Shown: positions 5,246-5,781 of the stretch, one piece after another
How the letters are laid out: the number at the start of each line of letters is the position of its first letter
How positions within the stretch are numbered: the stretch's first letter is position 1
NCBI GenBank assembly: GCA_964350695.1
Contig: CAYGKM010000026.1
Span: forward strand, 1-5,781
Origin: TMED27 sp964350695
GTDB taxonomy: Bacteria > Pseudomonadota > Alphaproteobacteria > Micavibrionales > Micavibrionaceae
Length of the DNA: 5,781 bases
Direction: 5' to 3'
Made by a program: the position numbers and the translations under genes
Notes under the pieces: model-generated
Databases searched by the model: none
The model's input: only the letters and a program-made list of their open reading frames with translations
Told to the model about the DNA's origin: nothing

Positions 5246-5737
5246 CTAGAACGGGATTTCGTCTTCAAGCTCATCGACCTGTGAAGGGGCGCTTTGTGAC
5301 GGCCCGCCTTGTGAATATCCACCGTCTTGGCTGTCATTGAATGACGAGCCGCCTTGGTCATATCCGCCTGCAGAGCTTCCACCGCCACTACGGCCATCAA
5401 GCATGACAAGCTTGCTGTCAAAGTTTTTCAACACGATTTCGGTTGTGTATTTCTTTTGGCCGTCTTGTTCCCATGAACGGGTTTCGACAGAGCCTTCCAA
5501 ATAGACTTTTGCGCCTTTTTTCAGATAGTTTTTGCACACACTTACGAGACCGGGTGAGAATATAACGACGCGGTGCCATTCGGTTTTTTCGCGTTTTTCG
5601 CCGGTGTTTTTGTCTTTCCAGCTGTCTGAGGTCGCGACAGAGAGGTTACAGACCTCACCACCGTTTTGCATTGTGCGCACTTCGGGGTCATTGCCCAAAT
5701 TTCCAACCAAAATCACTTTATTTACTGAACCAGCCAC
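5246..5737 (-). CDS. ssb: Single-stranded DNA-binding protein
   Basis: SSB coats single-stranded DNA as a tetramer during replication, repair and recombination and recruits partner proteins through its C-terminal tip. The 163-aa product has the OB fold at about 5-113, beginning NKVILVGNLGNDPEVR (6-21), with conserved aromatics Trp40, Trp54, Phe60 and Trp89 in the DNA-contact regions. A flexible Gly/Ser/Gln-rich linker (about 116-153) follows, then the acidic tip DELEDEIPF (155-163), the partner-docking motif usually written DFDDDIPF. Length is normal for the family. The start is GTG (5737-5735), supported by AGGAG at 5748-5744 with a 6-base gap; no in-frame ATG would keep the conserved N-terminus. 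The DUF2059 gene follows closely. Confidence 0.98.
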   Translation of the reverse strand: MAGSVNKVILVGNLGNDPEVRTMQNGGEVCNLSVATSDSWKDKNTGEKREKTEWHRVVIFSPGLVSVCKNYLKKGAKVYLEGSVETRSWEQDGQKKYTTEIVLKNFDSKLVMLDGRSGGGSSAGGYDQGGSSFNDSQDGGYSQGGPSQSAPSQVDELEDEIPF

Positions 5738-5743
5738 GTTTTA

Positions 5744-5748
5744 CTCCT
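5744..5748 (-). promoter_or_regulatory. ssb: Shine-Dalgarno fixing the GTG start of ssb
   Basis: AGGAG lies 6 bases before the GTG at 5737-5735. It is one of the two clear ribosome binding sites in the window (the other precedes cysH) and settles the non-ATG start. Confidence 0.85.
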
Positions 5749-5767
5749 ATATTTGAATGAGAATCCT

Positions 5768-5773
5768 ACTATA
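5768..5773 (-). promoter_or_regulatory. ssb: Candidate -10 box of the ssb promoter
   Basis: TATAGT matches the sigma-70 -10 consensus at 5 of 6 positions, 30 bases before the ssb start codon, predicting a transcription start near 5761. The -35 box would lie outside the window, so this cannot be completed here. Confidence 0.5.
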
Positions 5774-5781
5774 GCGAGGCA

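Noticed and set aside
1..5781. CRISPR array, tRNA, rRNA, insertion sequence or prophage attachment site
   Set aside because: No regularly spaced repeats, cloverleaf or rRNA-like sequence, transposase frame or terminal repeats were found on reading both strands.

Overview
The window looks like a chromosomal housekeeping region of an alphaproteobacterium. The order ssb, (small exported protein), gyrA, ..., coaD is an arrangement I associate with that class. GyrA carries the class-typical sequence around the catalytic tyrosine and an extra segment in its C-terminal domain. Genus cannot be read from the sequence; a Micavibrio-like or Rhodospirillales-like lineage is only a guess. Every gene I accept is on the minus strand, so transcription runs from the right end to the left.

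Right to left: ssb (5246-5737, GTG start, strong Shine-Dalgarno and a good -10 box at the window edge); 14 bases later a small exported DUF2059-type protein (4791-5231); a 116-base gap with a nested inverted repeat and a weak candidate gyrA promoter; gyrA (1888-4674, 928 aa, quinolone-sensitive type QRDR); an AT-rich PD-(D/E)XK nuclease-like gene overlapping the gyrA end and broken by a one-base frameshift at a five-base homopolymer (1447-1907); a 244-base leader region; a short cysH-family gene (543-1202); and coaD (start at 500, running off the left edge only a few codons before its expected end).

The most interesting part is the leader of cysH (1203-1400). It contains a plausible promoter whose predicted start falls on the ATG of a 27-codon ORF. 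The last residues of that peptide are Cys-Glu-Leu-Cys-Arg. Directly after its stop codon lies an 8-base sequence perfectly complementary to the Shine-Dalgarno region of cysH, with a GC-rich hairpin nested between the two arms. This is the architecture expected of a cysteine-sensing translational attenuator: a ribosome stalled on the terminal Cys codon would cover the anti-Shine-Dalgarno arm and free cysH for translation, while a ribosome that finishes and leaves would let cysH be shut off. CysH supplies reduced sulfur for cysteine synthesis, so the logic is coherent. The mechanism is inferred; the ORF, the codons and the complementarity are directly visible.

Functionally, the region combines DNA replication and topology (SSB, gyrase A), sulfate assimilation (CysH) and coenzyme A synthesis (CoaD, whose pathway itself consumes cysteine). 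A foreign-looking, probably decaying nuclease gene is wedged between gyrA and cysH.
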